DNA from: Goniomonas avonlea
Lineage: Eukaryota > Cryptophyceae > Goniomonadida > Goniomonadaceae
Length of the DNA: 11,421 nt
Direction of reading: 5' to 3'
Assembly: GCA_003573635.1 (NCBI GenBank)
Contig: QUTJ01031397.1
Location: forward strand, 1 to 11,421
Of this stretch, positions 1 to 8,000 are shown piece by piece. A program made the position numbers and the translations under genes. Numbering within the stretch: position 1 is the first letter of the stretch; each line of letters opens with the position of its first letter. The notes beneath the pieces are model-generated. The model made no database searches. It was not told the origin of the DNA and saw nothing but the letters and a program-made list of their open reading frames with translations.

Positions 1-1608
1 AGAGGCAGGCAGGCAAACAGGCAGGCAGGTGGCCGGCCAGGGACATGTGTACAATGAAATGGTCACCTCCGGGTTTGTTCAGCGAGATCGACAGCGCGGA
101 CACAGAGACAGAGGGAGGGGCGTGCGTGCGAGGCGCAGACACAGAGACAGAGGGAGGGGCGTGCGTGCGAGGCGCAGACACAGAGACAGAGGGAGAGGCG
201 TGCGTGCGAGGCGCAGACACAGAGACAGAGGGAGAGGCGTGCGTGCGAGGCGCAGGCCGACGTACTCTTGCCCGTGCCCGGCGGCCCCTGGATCTTCTCG
301 AGCGCGTACCGCAAGCCGAGGACGGCAGAGCGCTGCGAGGGGTTGCACTCCACTCCCGTAATCCTAAGAACACAATTAGTATGGAGAACAGACTGCAGCG
401 CGGTGTCTGAACGAGCTCTGGCTGTTAAAGATACATCAGGCAGTATCCAGCATTTACGGCGTCCTTGTCTCACGAGTTTATAAAGCCTCAGCTGTGTTCG
501 TTGGTGCCGCAAAACCACCCGCAGTCATCTCCCGACGTGCAGGCATCCGACCCAACTCACGCAATTGAAGCAGATGCGAACACTCGAAGGATGGGAGGGG
601 CCACGGAACGGCGTAGGAGGATCAATCCCCCGTGAAATTCAGATCTCTCAAGTTACCATTCTGTTCGCGTACCCGAGAGATCGCTGAGCAAAATCACCCG
701 GATGGTCCAGTCGAGGTATCAGAATTGAACTGCACAAAGTGTTTGGATAAGGAACGCAACTCTTCTTTGACACGCACCTGAACAACGGTGATACTTGGGA
801 CGAGTGCAGCTTCATCAGCTGTGGGTCAGACATGCGGTGTCAAAACAGACGCTTGGGTGAAAGGACTGTAAAAACATTTTTTTGAAAAAAATCACCTCGA
901 GTGCGCACTGATACTCGGTGATAAAGCCTGCCACACCCGATGAGTATCTAGAGACAGGCGAGAGCGATTGGACTCACTCCCGATGTAACCTAAAGGATAA
1001 ACCCGTACACCCCCACCCCCGCCACCCAGTGCCGGCTTCACAGTTAGCCGAACGGATCCAGGGGAATCCGTCTGGCCAGTCACAATGCGAAGCTGCCGTT
1101 GACCCCCTACAGAGACAAGAACAAGATTGTGCACGAGTGCGTCATCAGTGATGGCAGTGGCCGGCGCCACGACTGAATCGGCTCCAACCACACGAGCATT
1201 GAACGCAGATGATTCCAATGGTCGTGCTTCAAAGTAGAACCACCAAAACTCCGCGAGGATGTTACTGGATTGCATGTGGGTTGTTGCACATGCTACAGAC
1301 AGAACTCACTTGGCCATCACTTTCGCATACTGAATGTGCCCTCCCAAAAACTCTTCTGGAACTTTCACAAGATGGTGCTCCCTTGGGCGGAGAAATGGTG
1401 CGAGGGGATCGTTCACATTGATATTGACATGCTCCACTGAGGAACTCATCCTTGACCTGCAAATTCGGTAAGCGAGTCTCACAGCATAATCAAAGCCCCA
1501 CCGAGAGCCCCCACCACCTCCGCCACCGCGTCGGCCACCTGTGCGAGATGGACGTCCACTGCTTCTGCCACCACTACCGCGACCACCTCGGCCTCCCCTT
1601 CGACCCAT
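1..1608 (-). CDS. UPF1/SEN1-like superfamily 1 helicase, 5' part, spliced, truncated at the left edge
   Basis: This is probably one minus-strand gene starting at the ATG at 1608-1606. Read in order it gives an Arg/Gly-rich N-terminus, then a segment containing EEFLGGHIQYAK and LAEFWWFYFEA. The LMKLHSSQVSPLFSSILIPR segment follows, and then NPSQRSAV with the P-loop GPPGTGK. In UPF1, SEN1/senataxin and IGHMBP2-type helicases an aromatic-rich 'Y..LL..E' segment, a 'REW.AL....SPL...IL' segment and an 'LNxSQ' Q-motif come before the Walker A loop in this order. That order is my main reason for joining the pieces. Motifs Ia to VI lie outside the window. Such enzymes use ATP to unwind RNA or RNA:DNA and act in mRNA decay or transcription termination. 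RGG-like tails commonly bind RNA. The family call is firm from the P-loop and Q-motif. The exact subfamily, and the exons between 892 and 819 and between 656 and 364, are not resolved. Confidence 0.6.
101..256. repeat. 39-bp tandem repeat, 4 copies
   Basis: Four head-to-tail units of exactly 39 bp start at 101, 140, 179 and 218. Each begins CACAGAGACAGAGGGA and ends GTGCGAGGCGCAG. Units 1 and 2 carry GGAGGGGCG where units 3 and 4 carry GGAGAGGCG, so the array grew from two sub-types. It lies within the helicase intron, directly after the Walker A exon. All six frames stay open across it, so the ORFs of 89-151 residues crossing it are artefacts. Confidence 0.95.
266..363 (-). CDS. Helicase exon with Q-motif and Walker A P-loop
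   Basis: The exon reads ITGVECNPSQRSAV and ends EKIQGPPGTGK. The upstream intron ends TACTAATTGTGTTCTTAG, which combines a textbook branch site with a pyrimidine-rich acceptor at 365-364. The exon enters in phase 2. It ends inside the P-loop codon after AAGA, before the donor GTACGT at 265-260. Splitting the Walker A serine/threonine codon with an intron is allowed, but it means the next exon, left of the window, must supply the rest. NPSQ plus GPPGTGK is specific to the SF1B (UPF1-like) helicase group. Confidence 0.75.
365..656 (-). other. Helicase intron(s), possible unrecognised small exon
   Basis: The phases on the two sides do not match (phase 0 leaving 657, phase 2 entering 363), so at least one further exon should lie here or one boundary is wrong. 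A GTGAGT donor-like site on the minus strand follows TTCAATTGC near 565. I could not fix a convincing exon. Confidence 0.3.
657..818 (-). CDS. Helicase interior exons around a 48-nt intron
   Basis: Exon 818-778 follows the acceptor CCCACAG and reads LMKLHSSQVSPLF. It is joined in phase 2 to exon 729-657, which reads SILIPRLDHPGDFAQRSL. The intron 777-730 has a GTGCGT donor and a TTTGTGCAG acceptor. Exon 729-657 ends before GTAACT. The pattern of a hydrophobic segment, then SPL, then IL matches the stretch just before the Q-motif in SEN1/UPF1-like helicases. Because the intron length is divisible by three, the unspliced DNA is also open here, so splicing is inferred from the splice sites and intron size only. 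Confidence 0.45.
892..1608 (-). CDS. Helicase N-terminal exons (1608-1310 and 1264 downward)
   Basis: Exon 1 (1608-1310) codes for 99 residues plus two bases. The first 40 or so residues are almost only Gly, Arg and Ser. A 45-nt intron (1309-1265) begins GTGAGT and ends ATCCAG. Splicing restores an open frame reading VMANNILAEFWWFYFEA and remains open to a stop at 892-894. It is uncertain how far exon 2 really goes. A strong acceptor (TTGTTCTTGTCTCTGTAG, ending at 1107) lies inside it, so a further intron, for example 1193-1107, is possible. An alternative start is the ATG of MSSSVEHVN inside exon 1, which would move the RGG-like part into the 5' UTR. A run of six glycines occurs near residue 180 of the read-through frame. 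Confidence 0.5.
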
Positions 1609-1833
1609 GATCTCTTCGGTTGGTATTACCGTACTACGTTACTTAGCGTAATGGTACTGAAGTTCAGTACTCAACTTTAAAATCGAATAGAAATGCGACA
1701 ACCTTTGTAGGCTTTGTAGGGGAACCCAGTTCCCAAGGGGGCGCTTGGCAAGCGCCGGTGACCGAGTGAGCTTCAGAGTCGGACCGACCGCCGACAGTGC
1801 CGGACACCCCTCGACGGCGAAGGCACAAGAACC
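1609..1833. promoter_or_regulatory. Divergent (bidirectional) promoter region with three palindromes
   Basis: These 225 bp separate the start codons of the minus-strand helicase and the plus-strand EEP gene, so they must hold both 5' UTRs and promoters. Three perfect spaced palindromes stand here: GTACTGAAGTTCAGTAC (1654-1670), GGGAACCCAGTTCCC (1720-1734) and GGCGCTTGGCAAGCGCC (1740-1756). A shorter one, GTCGGACCGAC, is at 1778-1788. CTTTGTAGG occurs twice at about 1703-1720. I see no clear TATA box. Function as binding sites is inference. Confidence 0.55.
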
Positions 1834-3614
1834 ATGTCGCAGACATTCGTTGCCATGACCTACAATATCTTGGCCAAATCTCTTGGATCCAATTGCATAC
1901 CTTGGGTGATGGCCGTTTCACGCGAAATGCAACGAGCGGTAGAGTCAGAGACCGGCATGCGTTGGGGCGACTGGAAGAATAAGGTCGTGAGGTCGGAGTA
2001 CAGCAAACATTTTCACAAGAACTTCAATTCTGGGAATTATTCCGTGATGCGTAGTTTTTGGGCTGCCACGAGTTGCTCGACGCCAAGTGATATTCCGCCA
2101 GAACTCACAGGCCTCACATGGGCCGCAGAGGATCAGGTCGCATATCGTCCAACCGATGCTGAGCCGATTGTGCGTTCGCCTCGCTTCATAGTTCTTGAAG
2201 TTTTAAAGATTCCTTCAGATTGCAACCACGCTGCGTGGCGTCTTAAAGCGCTCACTGTCGCCGACTCTTGCTGATTCTCTTTTCACTGAAATCACTGACC
2301 TTGAAGCCAACGTCTATTCATGGGCGGTGCGAACTGATCTGACGTCCATGCCAACCTTAATCCTGCGCATGCAGGTCAGAGGTCCACGAATTTTTGAGGA
2401 CATTGTGGGCAAAGGACGGCGTCTCGCTCCATTGCGTTCGGGCAACGAGGACGCGTGCGCCGACATTGTGGTGCTTCAAGAATACGACGTCCATTCGTCG
2501 ACCGCTGATTATCGTGGTGTCGGAAATGAGACTTTTTCTGCTGCCATGTGTGCGGCAGGTTTTGGGTTGATATTCTTCAAGGACCCACTCCTGGGCCGAG
2601 ACCCGCCGTCCGGCCTCGCCATTGCCTGGCGGAAGGCCGTGTTTGACCTTGATCCCGCGGATCCCACCGTTGGCGTTCTTGATCTGGAATGCGGGAGCAC
2701 GCTACCTGGCGGTGCTGCAGCCAATATCGACCTGCTTGAGTGCTGGCATCCAAAATCCGGAGGCGCACAGGTGCTGATGGATCCCGCAGACCGACGCAAT
2801 CTAGGGGTTGTCCGGCTCAGGCATCGTGCATCGAACCAGCAGTTGTGGGTGGCAGGGGCTCATTTCATGACAACGTCACGTGATTCTGCTTCAACGAACG
2901 TGTTCCCTGGAGAAGTGCGGGCTGGCGAACTCGCGGTGGTGCGCGACCACCTGATGGCTCGCCTCGCCGAGGCCAAGGCAGTGACCGTTCCCGCCGTTTT
3001 ACTCCTGGGGGACTTGAACACACCAGTTCACAGTGCGAGCGAGGTGCTTGGAGGGCGACTCAAGGGGATTGATGGTCGGGAGGTTGTCATTGAGACTGGG
3101 TTTGACTGCGCGGAGGGGTGCCTGCGCTGGGGTCCCGCAGGTGCTGCCCCAGCTCCCGCCACTCTCACTCTCACTCTCACTGTCGACTGTCACTGCGCGG
3201 AGGGGTGCCTGCGCTGGGGTCCCACACACCGGTGTGCTGCGCCAGTTCCCGCCACTCTCACTCTCACTCTCACTCGCACTCTCACTCTCACTCTGCCGCG
3301 GTGGACGTCGTCGGTATGCTCGCCGATGGCGCTGCGTGCGGTGGAGATGCGCTAATCCTGTTGGCGCAGACACCCCCCTTGTCCTCCGTGAAGCGTTTGC
3401 TCCGCGGCATGCCTGGACCAAAGGAGAGTGCGGGACCAGTTTCAACGGTGAGCGCAGCGAGTGGATCGACTACACGTGGTTCACGCCGGCGTCCTTGGCC
3501 GTTGTCCTGCTCAGCGACACGACCCCGCCTGCCGCTGCCATACCTGACAGGGAGCACGGCAGCGACCACATTGTGGTTGCTGCACGGTTCTGGTTTGGAC
3601 CAAGTGGGCTCTAA
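1834..3614 (+). CDS. Endonuclease/exonuclease/phosphatase (EEP) family protein, CCR4/Angel-like, 4 exons
   Basis: Exons are 1834-2169, 2219-2326, 2375 to about 3140, and 3370-3614. Introns 1 (2170-2218, 49 nt, GTGCGT...CTTCAG) and 2 (2327-2374, 48 nt, GTGCGA...ATGCAG) are both phase 0 and restore the frame. The product is about 484 residues, the usual size for one EEP domain plus insertions. The signature residues are all present: Asn11 in MTYNILAK, Glu184 in VVLQEYD, Asp361 and Asn363 in LLLGDLNTP, IDYTWFT, and the final Asp-His in REHGSDHIVVAARF (about 469-470). The family cleaves phosphodiester bonds with Mg2+. The TYNILAK and IDYxW signatures point to the CCR4/nocturnin/Angel branch, which trims poly(A) or other RNA 3' ends, but a different EEP substrate cannot be excluded. 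The ATG context is AGAACCATGTCG. The donor of intron 3 is uncertain (3075, 3132 or 3141 keep the frame). Its acceptor, after CTAATCCTGTTGGCGCAG at 3369, looks good. Confidence 0.85.
3105..3300. repeat. Tandem duplication and CTCACT repeats inside EEP intron 3
   Basis: A 32-bp block starting ACTGCGCGGAGGGGTGCC occurs at 3105-3136 and again, identical, at 3192-3223. Each copy is followed by CAGYTCCCGCC and runs of ACTCTC (about 3160-3180 and 3253-3296). The first copy covers or touches the exon 3 end, and the second lies in the intron. The local ORFs on both strands (HSHSHS, LSLSLS and TLTLTL runs) come from the repeat. Confidence 0.9.
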
Positions 3615-3684
3615 GTGTGACTTGGTCCACTCACGGCCTTCTTGGTCCAACACAATGCATTCAAACGTCAGAGCCCACTTGGTC
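3598..3684. repeat. 15-bp perfect inverted repeat over the EEP stop codon and 3' end
   Basis: GACCAAGTGGGCTCT (3598-3612) is exactly complementary to AGAGCCCACTTGGTC (3670-3684), with a 57-nt loop. The left arm covers the last sense codons and reaches the first base of the TAA stop (3612-3614). A second partial pairing (ACTTGGTC at about 3619-3626) sits in the loop. In RNA this would fold into a stable hairpin at the start of the 3' UTR. Confidence 0.8.
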
Positions 3685-3813
3685 GACACAGCTGTGAGCG
3701 CCGGAGGTAGATCGGATGGATGCTGCAAGGGAGGAGGACAGAGTGGGCGGTGGGCTAACTCCGAGCGCCCGAATGAGAATAGAGCTACGCGAGCTTCACG
3801 CAAGTTTGGGAAC

Positions 3814-3847
3814 GTACACTGTGGTTATAGCGGGTGCCACAGTGTAC
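3814..3847. repeat. Short hairpin (11-bp stem)
   Basis: GTACACTGTGG (3814-3824) pairs perfectly with CCACAGTGTAC (3837-3847) around a 12-nt loop. No T-run follows, so it is not a pol III or bacterial-type terminator. Confidence 0.75.
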
Positions 3848-4038
3848 ACGACTCAGATAATTATATCTATATGCGCGTACATGGTGATCAGCGGGAGGCG
3901 TTCTCGATATCGATCGCGCGCCCACATGAAACGCAGGGACTGTCGGACACGAAACGATGGCCAGAAAAACCACAGACGCAGGCACGCGTACAATTCCAAG
4001 TAATTCAAGTTTCTAAAGCAAGGGAAAGTTGCAACCTC

Positions 4039-4040
<2 letters not shown>

Positions 4041-4103
<63 letters not shown>
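4041..4103. repeat. (GA)n microsatellite
   Basis: An uninterrupted GA dinucleotide run of about 63 nt, followed by an imperfect continuation to about 4120. Confidence 0.98.
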
Positions 4104-4105
<2 letters not shown>

Positions 4106-4114
4106 AGAGAGGGA

Positions 4115-4310
4115 GAGAGAGCCTGAGGATTCAAGCCATTCAGGAACCGCTGAGCGGCCACAGACCCATGATCTAGGCCGGAGAGAGAGCTAGTTTATTC
4201 AAACATCCGGCTGGAAACTTGAACCGCTGAGCGGCCAACAACACACCCCTCATTCGGGGATTGAGAGAGAGAGAGAGAGGGAGAGAGAGAGTTTATTCAA
4301 GCGTAAAGCC
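4115..4310. repeat. Duplicated composite element: GA-run, ATTCAA box, palindromic box
   Basis: A diverged unit is repeated. GAGAGAG is followed by ATTCAA (about 4129, 4196 and 4294) and by the identical box GAACCGCTGAGCGGCCA (4144-4160 and 4221-4237). The core CCGCTGAGCGG is itself nearly palindromic. TTTATTCAA is shared by the second and third units. It may be an old tandem duplication of a small non-autonomous element. I found no coding capacity. Confidence 0.7.
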
Positions 4311-4370
4311 CTATTCAGAGTGCCGGAATTATCTGGCGCGTATTTCCCCGCCCAGGCAGGGCCAGGCTGT

Positions 4371-4479
4371 CGGAACTTGATATCGTCCTACCGGAGTTTG
4401 ATATCGTCCTACCGGACTTGATATCGTCCCACCGGAACTTGATATCGTCCCACCGCAACTTGATATCGTCCTACCGGAG
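4371..4479. repeat. 21-bp minisatellite, 5 copies, each with GATATC
   Basis: TTGATATCGTCC occurs at 4377, 4398, 4418, 4439 and 4460, a spacing of 20-21 bp. The full unit is about CCGGAACTTGATATCGTCCTA. Copies differ at one to three positions, and one is a base shorter. There are no spacers of unrelated sequence, so this is a tandem array and not CRISPR. Confidence 0.95.
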
Positions 4480-4604
4480 GCAAAAAGTGCAAGCTTCTTT
4501 CTGGCCACAAATGGGATTCTTTTTTGGCGGGAAGTATTTTGTTAACTGGATCGGCGCCGATTCAGCTAGTTTCGTGTAATCAACTCAGGGCCGGGCTTCA
4601 CATG

Positions 4605-4695
4605 GGTTAACAGGGTCTCCCCTCGGGCATTATGGGCGAGATAACACCTCGGCCTCGGCTATCGCCCATAATGCCCTCGGGAGACCCTGTTAACC
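4605..4695. repeat. 91-bp foldback (near-perfect inverted repeat), MITE-like
   Basis: The left arm 4605-4642 (GGTTAACAGGGTCTCCC...GGGCATTATGGGCGA) is complementary to the right arm 4659-4695 over about 36 bp, with one small mismatch or gap block (CCCTCGGG against CCGAGGG). The loop is about 16 nt and contains CCTCGGCCTCGG. Both ends carry GGTTAAC/GTTAACC. Such long, recent-looking foldbacks are typical of small non-autonomous transposable elements. No flanking target duplication is obvious. Confidence 0.85.
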
Positions 4696-5071
4696 TACTG
4701 TATACATATCGATCCTGGGAACCGCGAAGCGGGCGCCAATCACGCCTTTCGGAGGATTGGTCCAAGTGAGTAAGAGAGGAGAGAAGAGAGCGAGAGATGA
4801 GAGCCGCGGAGAGCGAGATCCGGAGAGAGTTTATACTACCGGTAGCTGCAGATGACGGCCAGCAATCACGGGAAGTCGGGACCTACTGGCGCTCGTCTGA
4901 GCGGTTTGGCGCGAAATTGGAGGCGTTGGAGTTCTTTCCCGATAAACATTATCACCGCATTAATAATCATGCCTAATATTACTTGGATAACAAACCGCAT
5001 CACGGGATAAACATGTGAAGAGAGCACTCAGCACACACTGCCACACAGATCGGAAAATTTGATCGCAAAAA

Positions 5072-8000
5072 ATGATGGCGATGGGCGGAGGCCTCCGTGA
5101 CGACGGTGAGACGCACAGAAACCAGCGAAGACTTGGAAATGGAACCTCTAGCCTCACATCAGAACCATGCACAGCCCAGAGCCAAGGAAGCGCTCGGCTT
5201 TTCAGGGTCTCTTGAAGATGACGATGGCGAGTCCGAATCATGTATTTCCTTTGCCAAATTGATATTTTGTGGGCCCATTGCAACATCTAAGCAATATGGT
5301 GGATTGAAAATACCCGAGGGTTTTGTCATCACAGACACCGTTCCTTCTCTGTACACAGGCGGGGTGCCACTTGGTTTGGTCAGCAAAACCCCGCCTTTAC
5401 GGTCCTCAAGTGATTGGGAGCCACGAAGAATCGATCGACGAAGAGTGGTCGCTGACATTCCGTCGTCACCATCCATTTTCAGCGATGAGACTCCCAAGTC
5501 GCAATCACCGAGTCCGCAATCCCCCGCAAGCCACAAAATGGCTTCCCGTAGCGCATTGAGCCGAACCAAAGCCCAGGTGCACGTCATCCCTCTCAATGAG
5601 GTCATCACAGGTGAGAAGATCCGCGTCTATCGAGATTAACTGTGTGTAGGAACGGTCTTGCGGGACAGGGTGCGAGAGTACAGAGTCCGGGTTCCTGGGG
5701 GATCTGCCTCCACAGCACTTGTCGTGAAATTTTTGAGTCCCAAAATCACCGGAGATCTGCGAGCTTTCATAAAAAGAGGTCAACGGGCCACTCCTGACCG
5801 CTACGATGACAGCACAGGCACGCTTCCTAACTTCTGAACACTGCTCGCGTTTTTTTTAACTCTCACCCCTATCAGACAACCACGGACTCGGACCGGAGTC
5901 ACACTCGCCCTTTGTTTTCACTCTGGGAGCCAGGGATGAATGCTGGATTTACATTACCATCGACTTCACGAAGCCGGTCCATCCTTTCTATTCCCACTTG
6001 TGCAAATTCATAACACGTGAGTCCACAGACAAGACTTCATCTTATGGAACAAGTCCAACCTTACTGTGGCCCAACGGCTGCCCCCCCCCCCACACGATTG
6101 CAATTGTACAACACATACGTTGGAAGACAATTTCTTTTGTACTGTGTGCAGTATTGAGCTGCTTGTCGCAGGTCTTGCACCCAACACAGGTCCGTTGATG
6201 AGGAGCAGGGGTCACACACTGCAGAAGGCGGCACGTCTAAAGTTCCCCTCCCCGGTGAGGACACTCACCCTGCCTCCCCCCCCTTCCGTTCTTGCATTTG
6301 GCGTGCAGGACCACTGGTCGAATTGTACATTCATGCTGTCAGAGCACCTCGTCGTCACACATCCAGATACGCACAACCTTGCAAGTGTAGCTTCATGACA
6401 TCGCACCTTGCAGTCACAGATCTTCAAATAACGCGCACTGTGACATTGCCTACACGCCAATGTTGCAATGATACTGCGTTTCTGGAGCACACCTACACGA
6501 TGGAGAGCTGCAGATCAGCCACAGATCCATAGATCTGCCTTACTAGTAAGCGTCGAGGTCAATTCTGTCCACGTTTCCAAGTGCTTGTTAGAAAGTGGAG
6601 TGGCGTACCTTGCAGTCTATCTGATGGAAACTGTAGCGGGCGCTCACGTGAACAGTTTACTGCAGTGGCGGGGTACGTGAGAACGGGAGCGTGGGCGGTG
6701 AGTGTGTGAATGAACGATTCAGTAACGCATGCTCTTGTGCCGACAGCAGCTCTCTCGACCCGGAGAGCTGGAACTCAAGTACGCACGGGTGCTTCCGCAT
6801 CCCAGGCTGACAATGGTGACTCATCTCCTCTCCTCTCCTCCCATCTCATCGCCTATCTGTGGAGACGCTCATCCAGGCTGGCCACGTGGTTCTCCTCACT
6901 CTCCTCTCCTGTCGCTGAGCGCGATGATTCTTCCCCATGCCTCTCCTCCGCTGTGCTGTCCTCTCGTCTCCGCTTGTCTCCTCCTGTTCCCCTCTTGTTG
7001 TCCCTCCTCTCTCCTCTCCCCTCCTCTCCCCTGTCCGGGGAACTTGAGAGCCTGGAAAACATGCTTCACTTCAAAACAGAGGGGGGAGCTTTGCGTCTTG
7101 CTTCACTTCAAAATAGCGCTGTTGTGAACCAATTGGCTTACCTTGATCTGCAGAAGCACACTGCCGCAGCGATACACACAGCAATATCGGCCTCAGGGAG
7201 CCTGGACCTCACAGCAACACAGCCCCGTCGGTTCACTTCCTTCGGCCAGGTGCCTATCCCTTGTGAGAGCCTCGCACACAGCTAGCGAACCCTCTTCCCT
7301 ACTAGAGAGGGTCTGTCCTCGAAACACTATTAGTTTGACACGGTGTGTCCAGGACCCTGTGTGGCACAATCCTCGGGGCAAAGGAGCGGCAATGTCGTAC
7401 GCCAGACAGCGACCCTGGGCGATCTCAGACAACTACGCAACGCTGTTGGACGAACTTACCTTCCAGACACCGCGGACATTCACACGCGTACGACCACTCG
7501 TTACACAAGCAACCGTCTCGTTCATGATCACCCCCCAGTCTCCGTGAGTGTGCGGGTGCTTGTGTGGGAGGCTCCACTCACAGTATGAGACTCTCCTAAC
7601 TGTGCGTGAGGCTGCACTGACTGTGCATCCACCTGCGTGTGATCTTGGTCGATGGGCTCTCACTTGTTGTCCAACAGCTATCACCACCCCCGCCTAGGTC
7701 ACCTCGTCCTGGCACACCGCCCCCGACCCCAGCCTTTAAGCAGCAGGTTCCTGAGCAGGTGTGGGTTCTGCTGCCCCTTGTGCGCAATTCTGGTGTTTTT
7801 GACAAATTCAGTGACGAAATTTAGTGGTTTTAGTGATGTATCTGCAGGAATGATATGGAATACAGGTGACCTGGTTCGGGCTTGAGCCAATGGTGAATTA
7901 TTCTTCACACAATATCCATTGCCAGCCAGCAGTTTTGTTTTGTCGAGTGTCGTTGTCGAATGTCTCACATCTCATCCTCTGCAGGATGCCAAATCCATGA

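Larger units (their letters stand above)
3615..5071. other. Repeat-rich intergenic region, no gene seen
   Basis: The ORFs here are short or run through simple repeats, and none shows a domain, splice pattern or convincing composition. I saw no tRNA, 5S rRNA or snRNA signature. The block holds two hairpins, a GA microsatellite, a duplicated composite element, a 21-bp array and a foldback, listed separately. Positions 4700-5071 show nothing distinct beyond scattered GAGAGA runs. One of these, GGAGAGAGTTTAT at about 4822, matches the start of the TTTATTCAA elements upstream. Confidence 0.6.

Noticed and set aside
63-518. Single 151-residue minus ORF as one exon
   Set aside because: Only 363-266 is helicase-like. 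It is bounded by a branch site plus acceptor and a GTACGT donor, and the rest is intron and 39-bp repeat.
778-818. Alternative frame reading DEAALVPSITVVQ as a helicase Walker B motif
   Set aside because: It lies upstream of Walker A in the direction of the gene, the wrong order, and the other frame joins well over the 48-nt intron.
3033-4107. Long overlapping ORFs through the CTCACT and GA repeats
   Set aside because: They are mostly simple-repeat translation. Only 3370-3614 carries EEP motifs.
4371-4479. CRISPR-like array
   Set aside because: 21-bp units directly abut with no unrelated spacers, there are no cas genes, and the context is eukaryotic.
6710-7050. 5' half of a 191-residue plus ORF
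   Set aside because: It is composed of CTCCTCTC tract translation. Only the part after 7050 looks coding.
7353-7543. Alternative frame beginning DPVWHNPRGKGAAMSYARQRP
   Set aside because: It looks protein-like and fits the upstream exon in phase 0, but its phase 2 end does not join the Pro-rich exon. The 7334 acceptor gives a frame that fits on both sides.
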